Positions 7,097 to 12,928 of a DNA stretch of 32,997 nt are shown piece after piece; the first letter of the stretch is position 1, and the number at the start of each line of letters is the position of its first letter. Source of the DNA: Mariprofundaceae bacterium. Its GTDB lineage: Bacteria > Pseudomonadota > Zetaproteobacteria > Mariprofundales > Mariprofundaceae. The position numbers and the translations under genes were made by a program. The DNA lies in assembly GCA_027035825.1 (NCBI GenBank), contig JALVTX010000173.1, positions 1-32,997 on the forward strand. The letters run 5' to 3'. A model generated the notes under the pieces. The model did not search any database and was not told the DNA's origin. It saw only the letters and a list, made by a program, of their open reading frames with translations.

Positions 7097-7426
7097 GGCA
7101 AGCGTCTGCGGGAAGAACGCCGCCGCTTGGGTTATAGCCAAGCCGATTTTGCCGAGGTCGCCGGGGTGAGCCGGGCGGCTCAGATCAAATACGAGAAGGG
7201 CGAGCGGCACCCGGATGCGCGCTACCTGGCCGCAATCGCCGAAGCCGGCGCGGACGTGCTCTATATCCTCACCGGCGAGCGCGCGCCGGCGCCCGCGCTG
7301 TCGCGCGAGGAGGCTGCGCTGCTAGATAACTACCGCCACGCCCCGCCAGAGGGCAAGCAAGCCCTTCAGACAATGGGGACTGCGCTGGCGAAACAGAAGA
7401 ACGAAAAGCGTCATGGCTCTGCCTGA
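7088..7426 (+). CDS. XRE/C1-type phage repressor
   Basis: This 112-residue protein has an N-terminal helix-turn-helix of the XRE family (about 5-60): GKRLREERRRLGYSQADFAE, VSRAAQIKYEKGERHPDARY, then LAAIAEAGADVLYILTGER. The last phrase is typical of short phage repressors in Mu-like and related prophages. There is no peptidase domain, so RecA-induced self-cleavage is not expected. An AGAGGGG site lies ten bases before the ATG, which itself sits in an operator palindrome. It is divergent from Ner-like copy 1, the standard arrangement of a lysis/lysogeny switch, and is the best candidate for the lysogeny repressor. Confidence 0.85.
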   Translation: MSTGKRLREERRRLGYSQADFAEVAGVSRAAQIKYEKGERHPDARYLAAIAEAGADVLYILTGERAPAPALSREEAALLDNYRHAPPEGKQALQTMGTALAKQKNEKRHGSA

Positions 7427-7778
7427 ACAAAAGCGTGAATCCCTGCCGCTGCCTTCGCAAGCTGAGCTGGAGGCATCTGTCCGAAGACATATTGAGGAAT
7501 ATCGGCGACTTGTGATTCTGAAGGTTCTGCTGGTCTCGCCTACTTACTGTGTCTCTGAGGATGTACTAGCCGATGTCTTGGCAGACGCTGGAGTCGGCGC
7601 ATCATTTGATCGCGTTCGCGCTGACTTGGCGTGGCTGGAAGAACAAGGGTTGGTCACAATCAAAAGCAATGATGAGGACTTTGGAGCTGGGAATCCTGTG
7701 AAGCTGACGCGGCGAGGAGTTGATGTGGCTAGAGGGCTCGCCATAGTTCCTGGTATCGCAAGGCCAAACCCGAATTGA
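7413..7778 (+). CDS. Winged-helix protein, paralogue of a late phage gene
   Basis: This 121-residue protein overlaps the repressor gene by 14 bases, so the two are co-expressed. The body (LKVLLVSPTYCVSEDVLADV, RVRADLAWLEEQGLVTI, LTRRGVDVARG) reads as a winged helix and is clearly related to the product of 11918-12214, which sits among the late genes as in many Mu-like phages (a family I recall as VpaChn25_0724). Having a copy next to the repressor suggests a regulatory job in lysogeny. Base composition is AT-richer than the late genes. The exact function is unknown. Confidence 0.72.
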   Translation: MALPEQKRESLPLPSQAELEASVRRHIEEYRRLVILKVLLVSPTYCVSEDVLADVLADAGVGASFDRVRADLAWLEEQGLVTIKSNDEDFGAGNPVKLTRRGVDVARGLAIVPGIARPNPN

Positions 7779-7812
7779 TATGCTGCATCTGCTACACGCT
7801 CATGCAAATATC

Positions 7813-8070
7813 CTAGCGGAATCCTGGCCGCGGCTCCGGTTTCCTGATTCGCCCGGAGGGTCGGCGGTAAGCTTCGTCCGGCCAGATGGATTCCGGCGGC
7901 ACGCCCAGCGCCGCCGCGATGGCCTCGCGCACCCGGCGGGTGTGCCGGCGACCGGCGATCACGTTGGCGACAACAGACCTGTCGCATCCGCACATGCGGG
8001 CGATGCTGGCTTGGGTAACCCCGCGCAGCAGCATCGCGGCCTTGATTTCCGCTGGCGTCAACCCATTCAT
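7813..8070 (-). CDS. Ner-like HTH repressor (copy 2)
   Basis: This 85-residue paralogue of the protein at 6763-7005 shares TPAEIKAA, LLRG, GRR-TRR-REA, ALG and IWPDE-YRR-SGRI. The putative recognition helix differs (CDRSVVANVIAG against CSRDLVSHVING), which fits its different operator. ATG 8070 has a GAGGAGG site five bases upstream. It is read from its own promoter at 8117-8145 and is convergent with the winged-helix gene ending at 7778, so it is a one-gene unit. It may control the rightward accessory genes that begin at 8209 as well as itself. Confidence 0.85.
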   Translation of the reverse strand: MNGLTPAEIKAAMLLRGVTQASIARMCGCDRSVVANVIAGRRHTRRVREAIAAALGVPPESIWPDEAYRRPSGRIRKPEPRPGFR

Positions 8071-8102
8071 TCCGGCCTCCTCAAAAACGACAACATGGCG
8101 CT

Positions 8103-8156
8103 TTGTAAACATGATGACATTATGCGGGTGTGCGATATCTGTCAAGATGTTTACAA
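8103..8156 (-). promoter_or_regulatory. Promoter and flanking operators of Ner-like copy 2
   Basis: On the minus strand TTGACA (8145-8140), 17 bases and TAATGT (8122-8117) form a sigma70 promoter with exactly the hexamers and spacing of the first Ner-like promoter. It is bracketed by a perfect ten-base inverted repeat, TTGTAAACAT (8103-8112) and ATGTTTACAA (8147-8156). The core half-site TGTTTAC differs from the copy 1 half-site TGTTGAC at one base. A divergent promoter for the nuclease gene probably overlaps, but I see no clear boxes for it. Confidence 0.68.
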
Positions 8157-8208
8157 CGCCAATGTTCACCGTTTTTGGAGGTGTTGTGAATTGGGAGCAA
8201 GAACGGTC

Positions 8209-8643
8209 ATGAGATCGTCTCTGGCCGCCGCGCTGCTGGCGCTCCTCGCCTCGGGCCATGCGCTGGCCGCCGAGACCTACGGCCCCTACAACGCCGAGGT
8301 GGTGCGTGTGATCGACGGCGACACGGTGGAGCTGCGCGTCCATCTCTGGCCGGGGCTGACGCGGAAAATCAAGCTGAGGCTCGCCGGCGTGAACACGCCG
8401 GAAACGCACCGCGCGCCAGAGTGCGAGAAGCGCTTGGGCCGCAAGGCCGCCGACTTCACCCGGCGGTTCCTGGCAGGCGCACCGCTCGTCCGGGTGTCCG
8501 ATATCCGGCTGGGCAAGTATGCCGGCCGGGCGCTGGGCAGGCTGGAGGTTCCGGGCAGGGGCGACCTCGGCGCGGCGCTGCTCGCCGCCGGCCTCGCGCG
8601 CGAATACCACGGCGGACATCGCGGTCGGTGGTGTCAGCAATAA
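8209..8643 (+). CDS. Exported SNase-type (thermonuclease) nuclease
   Basis: This 144-residue protein begins with a signal peptide (MRSSLAAALLALLASGHALA, cleavage likely after ALA) and continues as a staphylococcal-nuclease fold. IDGDTVEL holds the calcium-binding D36 and D38; RLAGVNTPE supplies R57 and E65, with Asn where the classical enzyme has Asp; GKYAGRALG supplies the second active-site Arg (R107). It should cut DNA or RNA outside the cytoplasm. The start is uncertain: a TTG at 8191 in the same frame has GGAGGT eight bases upstream and would add six residues. It lies between the regulatory region and the accessory pair, so prophage expression is likely. Confidence 0.85.
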   Translation: MRSSLAAALLALLASGHALAAETYGPYNAEVVRVIDGDTVELRVHLWPGLTRKIKLRLAGVNTPETHRAPECEKRLGRKAADFTRRFLAGAPLVRVSDIRLGKYAGRALGRLEVPGRGDLGAALLAAGLAREYHGGHRGRWCQQ

Positions 8644-8658
8644 GCCAAGGAGGAATAC

Positions 8659-9528
8659 ATGACAAAAACATTCACCATCGAATTCTACCAGGGGATTCTT
8701 GATGGGTCTGACGAGTTCCAAACGATTGCGGATGTTCTGGCACATCTTGCAACCAACCATCCTTGCCCGGTGGTTCATGTGGCTGGCTTCGATTACGAGC
8801 TTCGGGATATTGAATCCATCAATCATGGAAATGTTATCCGGGGGAAGTTCGCCAAGATAAGGCATGATGACATTCCACATGCGGCCGCCCCACATCGGCC
8901 CGAGCGCGAGTTGGATTTGGCCGATGATGAGGGTTTGTTGGAGAAGAATTACTTTCAGTACCACCGAGGCTTGCGACTGCTGGTGTGGCAAGCAAACAGG
9001 AACGCGGCATCACCCCAGAGGTTTGCCGATTACCTCTCGGACGTATCGGGTGGGATGGCCCAGATGTTGCCCGTGATTCGGCATGATGCAATGAACAAGC
9101 TGCGCAATGGCCAGTTGCATATTCGCAAACTGGATATCACTGTTGCGGCGGCGGCCAATGCAAATAATGTTGCCGCTACAGACTTCAGCAGGAGCGCGAT
9201 GAGTCTGGTCGCTCAATCGAACGGCATGCCAGTTTCCATCTCGCTCAGAGGGGACGGCCGATCTCGCGACCCTGCGCGGAGGTTCTTGGATCCTCTTCGT
9301 GAAGCGATTCTGGATCTGATTGATTCCGGCTCTGCCCAAAAGGCAAAAGTCCAATTCGAGGATGAGCAAGGTGGCCTTGACCTCGTCGACTTTGTGGCTG
9401 ATCGTCTAAAATCACGGCAAGATGTCGCGATGAATGGGAGGTATCCGGATGAGCAATCCATGTTCATCGCATTGGAGCGGGCCCGTGGGGATCACGGGGA
9501 TGAATTGCGTGCAATTCTCGGAAACTAA
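8659..9528 (+). CDS. Unrecognised soluble protein of accessory two-gene module
   Basis: This 289-residue protein has an AAGGAGG site six bases before its ATG. It starts with a beta-strand-like TKTFTIEFYQG and is soluble throughout, with conserved-looking phrases such as LEKNYFQYHRGLRLLVWQAN and VIRHDAMNKLRNGQLHIRKL. The plan recalls uncharacterised phage/defence proteins of the DUF6731 kind, but I cannot confirm this. Codon use and GC content are lower than in the neighbouring phage genes, a sign of separate origin. It overlaps the start of the membrane protein gene that follows, so the two products probably act together. Confidence 0.75.
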   Translation: MTKTFTIEFYQGILDGSDEFQTIADVLAHLATNHPCPVVHVAGFDYELRDIESINHGNVIRGKFAKIRHDDIPHAAAPHRPERELDLADDEGLLEKNYFQYHRGLRLLVWQANRNAASPQRFADYLSDVSGGMAQMLPVIRHDAMNKLRNGQLHIRKLDITVAAAANANNVAATDFSRSAMSLVAQSNGMPVSISLRGDGRSRDPARRFLDPLREAILDLIDSGSAQKAKVQFEDEQGGLDLVDFVADRLKSRQDVAMNGRYPDEQSMFIALERARGDHGDELRAILGN

Positions 9529-9934
9529 GAGGTTGCTGATTGGCGCTGTCGTGTCAGCGATGCTGACATGGCTGGCATGGCCACAGTTTTCCAGTTGGCA
9601 AGCTGGCGATTTGCGTTCAGTGGCCGGAATGCTTGCAACCATTTCGTTCACCATGTTCGGATTTGCATTGGCTTCGCTGTCCGTTCTGGTAGCGGTTCGC
9701 CATCGTCCTCTGCTCGAAAACATGACGAAGACCGGACAGTTCCAGGTGCTGGTGAACACCATTTTTGCATCGAGTGCCGCGTTGTTCGTGGCTGGAGTAA
9801 TGGCATTGGTCAGTGTGTTTGCCGCGGCAAGCGAGGTCTGGTGGTTCACCGGCTCGGTTTTCGCCCTTGGCATGGCGGTTGTTGAAGTTGCGGTGGCCGG
9901 TTACCGCTTCTACCGAACAATGCTGTTCCTGTAA
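9449..9934 (+). CDS. Four-helix inner-membrane protein of accessory module
   Basis: From ATG 9449, six bases behind GGGAGGT, the product is 161 residues; ATG 9500 (144 residues, MNCVQFSETKRLL) is an alternative with less overlap on the previous gene. Four membrane segments are visible at about 29-46, 60-83, 99-124 and 131-152, with short basic loops. No enzyme motif is seen. Paired with the soluble protein upstream, it resembles sensor-plus-membrane-effector arrangements of abortive infection or superinfection exclusion; that role is inference. The gene ends just before a strong terminator. Confidence 0.72.
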   Translation: MSNPCSSHWSGPVGITGMNCVQFSETKRLLIGAVVSAMLTWLAWPQFSSWQAGDLRSVAGMLATISFTMFGFALASLSVLVAVRHRPLLENMTKTGQFQVLVNTIFASSAALFVAGVMALVSVFAAASEVWWFTGSVFALGMAVVEVAVAGYRFYRTMLFL

Positions 9935-9944
9935 TTGATCCTCC

Positions 9945-9976
9945 ACCGCCGGAACACCTTCCGGCGGTTTTGTTTT
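9945..9976 (+). terminator. Rho-independent terminator after accessory module
   Basis: The stem ACCGCCGGAA / TTCCGGCGGT has ten perfect pairs around the loop CACC and is followed by a run of T broken by one G (TTTTGTTTT). It separates the accessory genes from the late lysis genes. The same stem is used again at 17981-18012. Confidence 0.88.
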
Positions 9977-10051
9977 CCAAGCAAATCATAGTCCGCCTCG
10001 TGGGTGCTTGTGGAGCCCGGCTTGTCCGGGCTCCCTCCACGGGAGGCGGAG

Positions 10052-10600
10052 ATGGACGAATCGCAATCCCTGTTCGATCGCGCGCTTGATCTCGTGCTGC
10101 GGCACGAGGGCGGCTTCGTGGACGATCCGCGCGACGCGGGCGGCGCGACGAAGTTCGGCGTGTCGCTGCGCTTCCTGCGGGGCCTGCCCGACGGCGACGT
10201 GGACGGCGACGGCGACGTGGACGCGGACGACATCCGCGCGCTCACCCGCGAGCGGGCGGCAGAGATCTACCGCCGCGAGTGGTGGGACAAATACGACTAC
10301 GGCGCACTTGCCCGGGCAGGCGGCGAGATGCTGGCCATCAAGCTGTTCGATCTCGCCATCAACATGGGCGCGCCACGGGCTCACCGGCTGCTCCAGAAGG
10401 CGCTGGCCGAGTGCGGTCACGCCGTGGTCGTGGACGGCGTCATCGGCCCCGAAACGCGGGCCGCCATCGCGGCGTGCGATCGCGCCGACCTGCTGCGCGC
10501 CTTCCAGTATCGCGCCATCAGTTTCTACCGCTCCCTGCATCGGCCGGAATACCTGGCCGGCTGGCTGCGTCGCGTCGGCGATTTCGAGGGGGTGGCCTGA
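10052..10600 (+). CDS. Endolysin, GH108 family with peptidoglycan-binding domain
   Basis: This 182-residue enzyme should cleave cell-wall glycan at lysis. The N-terminal GH108 domain has the catalytic Glu in LRHEGGFVDDP (E19) and the conserved GGATKFGVS, and a PG_binding_3-type domain follows from about residue 95 (AIKLFDLAINMG, VDGVIGPETRAAI). A run of alternating Asp at 47-60 looks like a calcium-binding EF-hand or dockerin-type loop. ATG 10052 is chosen because GGGAGG lies five bases before it. No signal peptide is seen, so export through the downstream holin is expected. It opens the late lysis cassette. Confidence 0.9.
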   Translation: MDESQSLFDRALDLVLRHEGGFVDDPRDAGGATKFGVSLRFLRGLPDGDVDGDGDVDADDIRALTRERAAEIYRREWWDKYDYGALARAGGEMLAIKLFDLAINMGAPRAHRLLQKALAECGHAVVVDGVIGPETRAAIAACDRADLLRAFQYRAISFYRSLHRPEYLAGWLRRVGDFEGVA

Positions 10601-10758
10601 TGCTCGGGCTGCTGATTCAGGCGCTGGCGCCGGCGGCCGTGCTGGACGCGGTGGCGGGTCTGCACTGGCAGTCATGGGCGGTGGGTGTGTCCGTGGCGCT
10701 GGCGGTGCTGACGGGCGAGCTGTTCATCGTTTGGCGGTTTGTCCGGATGTTTGCATGA
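10600..10758 (+). CDS. Small membrane protein of lysis cassette
   Basis: This protein has 52 residues and its start overlaps the endolysin stop (TGATG). Two hydrophobic stretches (LGLLIQALAPAAVLDAVAGL and WAVGVSVALAVLTGELFIVW) suggest one or two membrane helices, with a basic end. It could be a holin partner or antiholin. No family is recognised. Confidence 0.6.
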   Translation: MLGLLIQALAPAAVLDAVAGLHWQSWAVGVSVALAVLTGELFIVWRFVRMFA

Positions 10759-10771
10759 CAGGAGGAAGAAA

Positions 10772-10921
10772 ATGGGTTGGTTGATTGCTTTGTTGCTGGT
10801 GGGTTCCTTCGTCGCCGGTTTCTTCGTTGGGGGCAAGTGGAAGGCGCGGGTGATGCGCGAGGCGATGCGCGCCATCGGCACGGCGGAGGAGAAACTGAAC
10901 GCCGTTCGGAAGGTGCTGTGA
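10772..10921 (+). CDS. Small membrane-anchored protein, possible spanin or lysis factor
   Basis: A 49-residue protein with an AGGAGG site before its ATG. It has an N-terminal membrane helix (MGWLIALLLVGSFVAGFFVG) followed by a basic amphipathic helix (KWKARVMREAMRAIGTAEEK). This shape recalls a shortened inner-membrane spanin, but it is too short to span the periplasm, so the label is tentative. It lies between two other membrane proteins of the lysis cassette. Confidence 0.6.
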   Translation: MGWLIALLLVGSFVAGFFVGGKWKARVMREAMRAIGTAEEKLNAVRKVL

Positions 10922-10949
10922 TGCTGCACGCTTGCATGGAGAGTTCGAC

Positions 10950-11366
10950 ATGCTGATGGATCTGATCAAGGGCCTTGCCTCGCCGCTGACGGAGCTGGTC
11001 GGCAAGTTCATTGAGGACAAGGACAAGCGCAACGAGCTGGCCGTTGAGGTCGAGAGGATCGTGGACGCGGCGGCCGCCCGTGTCGACGAGTATGTGCGCG
11101 CCCTGCTCGAAAGCCGGACAAAGCTGGTTTTGGCCGAGGCCACTGGGCACAGCTGGCTCCAGCGCAACTGGCGGCCGCTGATGATGCTGTGGTTTGGCGT
11201 GCTGCTGGGTCTGTACTGGTTCGGCATCACGCCGCCGAATATGACGGAGGCCGTCGTCACCGAGTTGTTCGGTCTGCTGAAGATCGGCATCGGTGGTTAC
11301 GTGGTCGGGCGTTCGGTCGAGAAGGTGGCTCCGATGATCGCCGATGCGTGGGTGAAACGTGGCTGA
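10950..11366 (+). CDS. 3TM-type phage holin
   Basis: This 138-residue protein begins with a charged coiled-coil-like region (DLIKGLASPLTELVGKFIED, residues 4-23). A hydrophobic half follows, with WLQRNWRPLMMLWFGVLLGL, then FGITPPNMTEAVVTELFGLL, then KIGIGGYVVGRSVEK. This is the pattern of the phage 3TM holin family also seen in gene transfer agents. It should form the membrane lesions that release the endolysin. ATG 10950 is chosen because GGAG lies eight bases upstream; an ATG at 10921 overlapping the previous stop is out of frame and closes after 11 codons. Confidence 0.83.
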   Translation: MLMDLIKGLASPLTELVGKFIEDKDKRNELAVEVERIVDAAAARVDEYVRALLESRTKLVLAEATGHSWLQRNWRPLMMLWFGVLLGLYWFGITPPNMTEAVVTELFGLLKIGIGGYVVGRSVEKVAPMIADAWVKRG

Positions 11367-11580
11367 CATCGCTGACATGGCGCAGGCGCGGGAGGAGGCG
11401 CACCGCACGCGGGCCATCGAGGCGGCCCGGCGGACGATGGCTGTCGGCGAGCAGGTGATCGAGAACGGGCGCGTGATCTGCGCCGACTGCGGCGCGCCGA
11501 TCCCGGCCGGCCGGCTGCGGGCGCGGCCGGACGCAACCCGTTGCGTGGATTGCCAGGCGGCTTTGGAGGCGCGGCCATGA
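11359..11580 (+). CDS. TraR/DksA-type C4 zinc-finger protein
   Basis: This 73-residue protein has an N-terminal helix (ADMAQAREEAHRTRAIEAAR) and a C4 zinc finger made of CADCGAPIP and CVDCQ, exactly the TraR/DksA pattern found in many Mu- and P2-like phages. TraR homologues bind in the RNA polymerase secondary channel and mimic ppGpp/DksA effects, which could tune host transcription in late infection. It starts with GTG, overlapping the holin gene by eight bases. Confidence 0.88.
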   Translation: MADIADMAQAREEAHRTRAIEAARRTMAVGEQVIENGRVICADCGAPIPAGRLRARPDATRCVDCQAALEARP

Positions 11581-11921
11581 ACTACGATGCCGCCAAGTTC
11601 TGGTTCGAGGTCATCGTCTTCTGTTTCAACGTGGCGCTCTGGCTCTATGTCTGGCGCTCGAACAAGGACAAGGCCACCGTGGATCGCATCGAGCGCCTGG
11701 AGGAGAAGCACAGCCGTGAGTTGACGCAGCTCCGGCAAACGATCGCCGCGATGGATTCGCGCCTTGTGCAGGCCATCGGCCATGCCGATCTCGCGCCGAT
11801 CTACAACCGCCTGAAGGACATCGGCGAGTCCTTCGCCGAGATGTCCGGCGAGTTCCGGGCCGTCAAGCACCAGCTGACGCTGATCCAGGAGCACCTGATG
11901 AACAAGGGAGGCAAGGCATGA
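11577..11921 (+). CDS. DUF2730-like membrane/coiled-coil protein
   Basis: This 114-residue protein has one N-terminal membrane helix (FWFEVIVFCFNVALWLYVW) followed by a coiled coil (DRIERLEEKHSRELTQLRQT and onward). It matches the DUF2730 family found at this place in Mu-like phages, between the TraR gene and the small terminase. The start overlaps the previous stop (ATGA) behind a GGAGG site. Its function is not known; a role in lysis or as an Rz-like protein has no support in the sequence. Confidence 0.8.
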   Translation: MNYDAAKFWFEVIVFCFNVALWLYVWRSNKDKATVDRIERLEEKHSRELTQLRQTIAAMDSRLVQAIGHADLAPIYNRLKDIGESFAEMSGEFRAVKHQLTLIQEHLMNKGGKA

Positions 11922-12214
11922 GTCTGGTGGATATCAAGCGCGCGGATCGGCGCCTGATCATGCTGCGGGCGCTGGCCGAGGAGCCGGACTACTCGCTGTC
12001 GGATATCGTGCTGCGCGGCCTGCTGGCCGAGTTCGGGCACGACGTGGCCCTGGATGCCGTACGGGCCGACCTCGACTGGCTGGCGGGCCGGGAGCTGGTC
12101 ACGCTGGGCGAGGCGGGATCCGCCGTCGTGGCCACCATCACCGCCAGGGGCGTGGATGTCTCCGCCGGCCGGATTCTCATCGAGGGCGTTCGCCGGCCCC
12201 GGCCGGGAGAATGA
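11918..12214 (+). CDS. Winged-helix phage protein (VpaChn25_0724-like)
   Basis: A protein of 98 residues. Helices LIMLRALAEEPDYSLSDIVL and DAVRADLDWLAGRELVTL, then TITARGVDVSAGR, suggest a winged helix of ArsR-like shape. It is the late-region paralogue of 7413-7778. The start overlaps the DUF2730 stop (ATGA) with GGGAGG upstream. Members of this group occur just upstream of the terminase genes in many Mu-like phages; their role is not established. Confidence 0.8.
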   Translation: MSLVDIKRADRRLIMLRALAEEPDYSLSDIVLRGLLAEFGHDVALDAVRADLDWLAGRELVTLGEAGSAVVATITARGVDVSAGRILIEGVRRPRPGE

Positions 12215-12215
12215 C

Positions 12216-12359
12216 ATGCGGAAATACGGTTGCGTGAACCGACCGAATCCGCCTTTGCCGTTCCGGCAAGGGTTTTGCGGTTATGAGAACAAGAAGGATG
12301 ATGCCAGATGCGCCGACTGCAAGTGGCGCAAGGCCATCGGCGCGGGGAGCGGAGACTGA
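12216..12359 (+). CDS. Small Cys4 zinc-binding protein
   Basis: This 47-residue protein has Cys6, Cys21, Cys32 and Cys35 (the last two in CADC), a likely single zinc site. GGGAGA lies about five bases before its ATG, and its stop overlaps the ATG of the small terminase (TGATG). No family is recognised. It lies where Mu-like phages often carry tiny zinc-ribbon proteins ahead of the packaging genes. Confidence 0.65.
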   Translation: MRKYGCVNRPNPPLPFRQGFCGYENKKDDARCADCKWRKAIGAGSGD

Positions 12360-12928
12360 TGGCGCCGCCGTCCAAGATCTCCCGCCTGCCCCAGGAGCTG
12401 CGCGACGAGCTGAACCGGCGCATCCTCGCCAACGGCTTCGCCGACTACGACGGCCTGGAGGCCTGGCTGAACGCCGAGCTGGAAGCGCGCGGGCTGGAAA
12501 TGACCATCTCCCGAAGCGCCATCCACCGCGAGGGCAAGAAGCTGGAGAAGCTCGGCGAGCGCGTGCGGGCGATGAAGATGCTCCAAGAGGGCTGGCAGCG
12601 GCAAATGGGCGCGAAGGGCCTGGGCGAGCTGGGCCGGGTGCTGAACGCCCAGCTCCAGGGACTGGCGTTCGCGCTGACGCAGGACGTGGTGGACGGCAAG
12701 GTCGAGGTGGACGCCGAGTTTCTGAAGGACATGAGCGCCACGATCATGCGCCTGGAGCGCGCCGCGAGCCTCAACGAGGAGCGCGAGCGCACGATTCGGG
12801 GGGAGGAGCGCCGCCTTGCCGCCGAGCAGGCCGGCGAGGCCGTGGAAGCGGAGGCGAAGCGTGCCGGCCTGTCCGCCGAGGGCATCGCGGCCATGCGCGC
12901 CGCCATCATGCAGGAGCTGACCGGATGA
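12359..12928 (+). CDS. Terminase small subunit, DUF3486 (Mu gp27-like)
   Basis: This 189-residue protein matches DUF3486: SKISRLPQELRDELNRRI, then a helix-turn-helix-like part (YDGLEAWLNAELEARGLEMT, ISRSAIHREGKKLEK), then a long helical tail. In Mu the corresponding protein works with the large subunit to start packaging from the integrated phage end. The start overlaps the preceding stop and its stop overlaps the start of the large terminase (ATGA). Confidence 0.9.
   Translation: MAPPSKISRLPQELRDELNRRILANGFADYDGLEAWLNAELEARGLEMTISRSAIHREGKKLEKLGERVRAMKMLQEGWQRQMGAKGLGELGRVLNAQLQGLAFALTQDVVDGKVEVDAEFLKDMSATIMRLERAASLNEERERTIRGEERRLAAEQAGEAVEAEAKRAGLSAEGIAAMRAAIMQELTG

Noticed and set aside
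8166..8212. Short leader peptide GTG (8186) to TGA overlapping the nuclease ATG
   Set aside because: GGAGGT lies four bases upstream and the eight-codon frame ends in ATGA, but the same site serves an in-frame TTG of the nuclease with better spacing, so a leader is not needed.
12283..12924. Upstream extension of the large terminase frame
   Set aside because: The frame is open upstream, but that part is an Arg/Gly-rich shadow of the small terminase; ATG 12925 overlaps the small subunit stop and gives a normal-length terminase.
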